Part shown: positions 24,508 through 27,563 of the stretch, one piece after another
Layout: every line of letters starts with the position of its first letter
Numbering within the stretch: position 1 is the first letter of the stretch
NCBI GenBank assembly: GCA_037444185.1
Contig: JBBIMW010000033.1
Location: 1-27,563, forward strand
Source of the DNA: JAILZP01 sp037444185
GTDB lineage: Bacteria; Bacillota; Desulfotomaculia; Desulfotomaculales; Desulfocucumaceae
Direction of reading: 5' to 3'
DNA length: 27,563 bases
Made by a program: the position numbers and the translations under genes
Notes under the pieces: generated by a model
Seen by the model: the letters and a program-made list of their open reading frames with translations, nothing else
The model's database searches: none
What the model was told of the DNA's origin: nothing

Positions 24508-25926
24508 TTATTCCCGCCGGCCCGGGACCGCCGGCAGGGTCAGGCGAAAGGCGGTGCCGCCGGGCGAAGTCTGCAGCAGCACCAGGTCCCCGCCGTGGGC
24601 CCTGGCCAGTAGCCTGCTGATGCCAAGACCCAGCCCCAGTCCCCGGGGCTTTATATTACCTTGGCCGCCACGGTAGAACCGCTCGAAAATATAGGGCTGG
24701 TCCGCCGGGTGAATGCCCTTTCCGTCATCAGTCACGTCCAACACCACAGTATCCCCGTCCCGCCCCAGGGCGAACCGGATCACGCCGGCTGATGCCTTCC
24801 GGCTGTTTCCGGCCAGATTGAGCAATATCTGGCGGACCCTTCCCGCATCCCCGGCAATCTGAACCGAACCGGAGGGGAAGGATAATTCAACCTTTAGGCC
24901 TTCAGAACCAGGCAGCACCAATATTTGCTGCGCCACCTCGTCAACCAGCCGGGCCAGGTCCAACTCTTCCAAATCTATGTGCGCGGCTCCGGACTCCAGT
25001 GATGAAAAATCCAGCAATTCTTCAACCATTTGCTGTAATCGCTTGGATTCGTCCAGGGAGATGCGCAGGAATTCCTCCGCTTCTTTCCCGGAAACCACCT
25101 TGTCCCGGACCGCCTGGATCATGCCCCGGATGGAAGTCACCGGTGTGCGCAGCTCGTGGGAAACCCCGGCCAGCAAGGCAGTCCTCAGCTGCTCCAGTTT
25201 TTGCAGCTGAGAGGCCATGTCCTGAAAAGAAGTCACCATCTGCTGCAATTCCCGTTCCTTCAGCCTTTGGGGCAGTGCCACATCGTATTTCCCGCCGGCG
25301 ATGGACCGGGCGGCATCGGCCACCTGTAACAGCGGGCGGATCAGTTTTCTGGACAGGAAGTACAGCACCAGCCAGCCGGCCAGGCCGATGACACCGGTGG
25401 CCAGGGCCAGGGTGCCGTGCAGCCGGCGGATCTGATCCGACACATTCTGGGTGGGCGCACTGATATACAGCCCTCCGGTCACGGACCCATTCCTGTAGAC
25501 CGGCACACCGACGCGCAGCCAGGTCTGGGAAGCGATCTGGACCCGCTCCCTGATCACCCGGCCACCCAGCACCTCCCGGTGTGCGGAGGAGACTTCCTGC
25601 ATGGCCGACAAAACGGCGGCGGCGCCTCTTGGCGACCACCTGACCGGATACACCATGCCCATCCTGTCCACCACCTGCACCAGCAGCGGCAGGCGCGGCT
25701 GCCCCATCCGCCCCGGCTTGTCCAGCAACAGCCTTTCGGGGGCCGGCCCGTCTTCCGGCAGGCGGTCGTATACCTCGGACAACTGCAGGGCACGGGTTTC
25801 AAGTAAATCATAATGGTGCTCATATGTTCTTATATTTATCCAGACTCCGGCAACCCCGGCCGATACCAGAAGGCACAGCAGCAGCACCAGCACGTAGAGC
25901 CTGGTCCAGTACGCCAGCAGCGGCAC
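24508..25926 (-). CDS. Sensor histidine kinase, two-component system
   Basis: A 472-residue membrane kinase. Helix 1 lies at about residues 4-28 and helix 2 at about 171-192, with an extracytoplasmic sensor of about 140 residues between them. A HAMP domain follows, then HisKA with phospho-acceptor His257 in GVSHELRTPVTS. The HATPase domain shows LLNLAGNSRKAS (N box, slightly unusual), DVTDDGKGIHP, IFERFYRG and GLGLGLGIS. GTG 25926 (MPLLAYWTRLYV) has AAAGGG nine bases upstream, overlapping the stop of the regulator gene; GTG 25965 would overlap the regulator by 26 bases. The signal is unknown. Linkage to MacB-type remains suggests control of an export system or envelope stress. Confidence 0.94.
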   Translation of the reverse strand: MPLLAYWTRLYVLVLLLCLLVSAGVAGVWINIRTYEHHYDLLETRALQLSEVYDRLPEDGPAPERLLLDKPGRMGQPRLPLLVQVVDRMGMVYPVRWSPRGAAAVLSAMQEVSSAHREVLGGRVIRERVQIASQTWLRVGVPVYRNGSVTGGLYISAPTQNVSDQIRRLHGTLALATGVIGLAGWLVLYFLSRKLIRPLLQVADAARSIAGGKYDVALPQRLKERELQQMVTSFQDMASQLQKLEQLRTALLAGVSHELRTPVTSIRGMIQAVRDKVVSGKEAEEFLRISLDESKRLQQMVEELLDFSSLESGAAHIDLEELDLARLVDEVAQQILVLPGSEGLKVELSFPSGSVQIAGDAGRVRQILLNLAGNSRKASAGVIRFALGRDGDTVVLDVTDDGKGIHPADQPYIFERFYRGGQGNIKPRGLGLGLGISRLLARAHGGDLVLLQTSPGGTAFRLTLPAVPGRRE

Positions 25927-25939
25927 CGTGTCTTGCCCT

Positions 25940-26632
25940 TTACTGATTCTGCTTTTCCTGAACACGCAACAAATACCCCATTCCCCTGATGGTGACTATT
26001 TCACCCTCCGCGGCGGGCCAGTCCCTCAGTGACTGCCTGAGTCTTTTCACCGCAACATCCACTGCACGGTCACCACCATCATAGTCCATGCCCCACACAT
26101 GATCCAGCAATTGCCCCCGGCTGAAGGCCTGATTGGGGTGACGCACCAAAAAGCCCAGCAGTTCCCAGTCCCGGGGCAAAACATTCACCGGTCTTCCGGA
26201 TACGGATACGGTGCGGGAAGTGAAATCCAAAGTAAGGCTGCCGGCCCTCAAAACCTCCGGTTCCACCATCCGGGCCGACCGCCTTAGCACAGCCTGGACC
26301 CTGGCCACCATTTCATCCGGGTCGAAGGGCTTGGCCATGTAGTCATCCGCGCCCCGCTTAAGCCCTTTCAGGCGGTATTCCACATCCCCCAAAGCCGTCA
26401 CCATAATCACCGGGCAGCTGCCCTGCCTGCGGATTTCTTCCAGTACGACCCAGCCGTCAGCTCCGGGCAGCATCAGATCCAAAATAACCAGGGCGGGCCT
26501 GACCACGGGAAAAATCCTCAGTGCTTCCTCCCCGTCCCCGGCCACAATTACCGGATAGCCCGCTTTTTCCAGGTAAGCCTTTATTATAAGCGCAATGGGG
26601 GTTTCATCCTCAACCACCATAATGGTCTGCAT
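25940..26632 (-). CDS. OmpR/PhoB-family response regulator
   Basis: A 230-residue regulator. The receiver domain has acidic residues Glu8 and Asp9, phospho-acceptor Asp52 (VILDLMLPGADG), Thr79 and Lys101 (MAKPFDPDEM). The winged-helix DNA-binding domain covers about 130-227 (LPRDWELLGFLVRHPNQAFS, then LLDHVWGMDYDGGDRAVDV). The ATG at 26632 has GGGGGAG about six bases upstream. It is the direct partner of the downstream kinase. A stable hairpin lies between it and the small secreted protein gene upstream. Confidence 0.95.
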   Translation of the reverse strand: MQTIMVVEDETPIALIIKAYLEKAGYPVIVAGDGEEALRIFPVVRPALVILDLMLPGADGWVVLEEIRRQGSCPVIMVTALGDVEYRLKGLKRGADDYMAKPFDPDEMVARVQAVLRRSARMVEPEVLRAGSLTLDFTSRTVSVSGRPVNVLPRDWELLGFLVRHPNQAFSRGQLLDHVWGMDYDGGDRAVDVAVKRLRQSLRDWPAAEGEIVTIRGMGYLLRVQEKQNQ

Positions 26633-26650
26633 GTCAAACTCCCCCTCAAC

Positions 26651-26688
26651 ATGGCAAAATCCCCGGCAAAAGAACCGGGGCTTGCCAT
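26651..26688 (-). other. Long stem-loop between the secreted protein gene and the regulator
   Basis: The arms ATGGCAA/TTGCCAT (26651-26657, 26682-26688) and CCCCGG/CCGGGG (26661-26666, 26675-26680) nest into one stem with a small internal loop. No T-run follows on either strand, so it is not a standard terminator. It could be a partial terminator, an RNA processing site, or a cap that sets different mRNA levels for the two flanking genes. Confidence 0.6.
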
Positions 26689-26697
26689 AGCATTTGA

Positions 26698-27042
26698 TTA
26701 CAGTCCGCTACGAACCAGAGATCCGCTGAAGGCCCGGATGGAAATGTCATACTTTTTCAATGCCTCGCTTTTTTTAACCTTTATTGCCTTCTCCACATCG
26801 ACGGCTATTTCCTCCAGGCTGCGCCCCCCAACGTGCACATTAAGCCTATTGGCTGCCCTCAATAGCCGGGCCGTGATTACATCCCCGGGGTTCACGCCTT
26901 GCTGCTTTTGCATATGCTGTTCAATATCATTCCAGACGGGCCGCTTTTTATTTTTTTCCCCGTCCCGGAAGCCGGCCGCCGCCACCGTCCCCCAAAACAG
27001 CAGGCACGCCGCCAGACTAATTGCAAAAAACTCCTTTGTCAA
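26698..27042 (-). CDS. Small secreted or membrane-anchored protein of unknown function
   Basis: A 114-residue protein not recognised as any named family. TTG 27042 with GGGGGTG six bases upstream gives MTKEFFAISLAACLLFWGTV, a clear signal peptide or anchor with a possible cleavage site after VAAAG. Longer starts (ATG 27093, or a codon at 27132) would place 17-30 odd residues before it. The mature part is basic and soluble, with a Lys-rich start (DGEKNKKRP), a middle NPGDVITARLLRAANRLNVH and a Lys-rich helix near the end. It is the first gene of the run with the regulator and kinase, so a role as ligand or accessory of that system is possible but only inferred. Confidence 0.6.
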   Translation of the reverse strand: MTKEFFAISLAACLLFWGTVAAAGFRDGEKNKKRPVWNDIEQHMQKQQGVNPGDVITARLLRAANRLNVHVGGRSLEEIAVDVEKAIKVKKSEALKKYDISIRAFSGSLVRSGL

Positions 27043-27162
27043 GGGCCACACCCCCGGCAAATACTGCCCAGAAAACAGCCCATGTCGGCTCATATTTCTC
27101 GCCTTGTCCTCATGCACATCATACAGACCCAATGTGTCGGAGAAATGTCAGTTCACAAAAAT

Positions 27163-27179
27163 TTTACAGTGCCTGTAAA
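27163..27179. promoter_or_regulatory. Perfect palindrome, candidate operator
   Basis: TTTACAGTGCCTGTAAA has 7-base arms around TGC. It lies about 120 bases upstream of the secreted protein and two-component operon and about 70 bases from the end of the CRISPR array. It could be a binding site for a dimeric regulator. The rest of 27043-27249 holds no gene and no promoter that I could assign with confidence. Confidence 0.4.
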
Positions 27180-27249
27180 GCTCCAACCGGTCAATAGAGG
27201 CCCAGTGGTGACCAGTGATGACTCATTTGATCATAAAAGGCGAGTAGCT

Positions 27250-27563
27250 CGGTTCACCCCCACGTGCGTGGGGACGATGCAACCGGCATGCCAACAGTCT
27301 CCTGCAGGGCTGGTTCACCCCCACGTGCGTGGGGACGATGTTTAAACCCGTACATCTTAGCAAAATCTAAGACGGTTCACCCCCACGTGCGTGGGGACGA
27401 TTTGCGCAAATGCGGTTTTTGTCCCCTAAAATCCGGTTCACCCCCACGTGCGTGGGGACGATGCCATTCTTTATTCTGGTACACCAGTAAACACCCGGTT
27501 CACCCCCACGTGCGTGGGGACGATTGACACACATTACCGCCGGCTAGATTTTAATGACGGTTC
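27250..27563 (-). CRISPR. Type I-E-like CRISPR array (five full repeats plus the start of a sixth), continues beyond the window
   Basis: The 29-base repeats start at 27250, 27311, 27373, 27434 and 27496, with a cut-off copy from 27558. On the plus strand they begin CGGTTCACCCCCACG and end GTGGGGACGAT. The five visible spacers are 32 or 33 bases long. The core CCCCAC/GTGGGG can form a hairpin with a four-base loop. The copy at 27311 begins with T instead of C; the other full copies are identical. The reverse complement ends GTGAACCG, which resembles the 5' handle of type I-E crRNAs, so the array is probably read on the minus strand with leader and newest spacers to the right and the trailer end at 27250. 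No cas genes are in this window. Short open frames across the array are translations of the repeats, not genes. Confidence 0.97.

Noticed and set aside
26651..26688. Intrinsic terminator after the secreted protein gene
   Set aside because: The stem is strong, but no T-run follows on either strand, so I listed it only as a stem-loop.
27264..27527. Open frames across the CRISPR array with repeated HPHVRGDD or SPPRAWGR peptides
   Set aside because: They are translations of the CRISPR repeats and show the repeat period, not a protein gene.

Overview
This GC-rich window carries the markers of an endospore-forming Gram-positive: a small acid-soluble spore protein gene, a YqhV homologue, RqcH of the Bacillus type, and a pyrimidine operon controlled by PyrR attenuators. 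Gene content and arrangement suggest the clostridial Peptococcaceae (Pelotomaculum/Desulfotomaculum-like). That placement is inferred from family resemblance, not from a search. There are no rRNA or tRNA genes. Most genes lie on the minus strand.

Left end (1-2340): a decayed PIN-domain toxin remnant, then rqcH on the plus strand. Next (2336-8653, minus) is a tight run, gcvT-gcvH-gcvPA-gcvPB-lipM-lipA plus a small PH-domain protein. It combines the glycine cleavage proteins with the two enzymes that build lipoate on the H protein. A type I phosphodiesterase of the alkaline phosphatase superfamily (8824-10311, minus) and a plus-strand spore protein gene (10568-10741) follow, separated by a heptanucleotide repeat and an unexplained plus-strand terminator.

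The centre (10763-22141) is the complete UMP pathway on the minus strand: pyrR-pyrB-pyrC-carA-carB, then pyrK, then pyrD-pyrF. Two PyrR-type attenuators are readable, one before pyrR and one between pyrR and pyrB, each with a PyrR recognition loop, an antiterminator pairing and an intrinsic terminator. The operon is broken by two plus-strand genes. A LapA-domain membrane protein sits between carB and pyrK, and an L,D-transpeptidase sits between pyrK and pyrD. pyrK and pyrD-pyrF therefore probably need their own promoters. pyrF seems to start on CTG.

Right end (22174-27563): yqhV, an MFS transporter, and a minus-strand operon of a small secreted protein, an OmpR-type regulator, a histidine kinase and the C-terminal stub of a MacB-type ABC permease. 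The stub keeps a good ribosome binding site. The window ends inside a type I-E-like CRISPR array of five full repeats and the start of a sixth. Repeat orientation suggests transcription on the minus strand with the leader outside the window. No cas gene is present here.

I found no clearly new multi-gene defence or metabolic system. The most unusual items are the interrupted pyr operon with its attenuators, the CTG start of pyrF, the orphan terminator with heptamer repeats, and the permease stub behind an intact two-component system.
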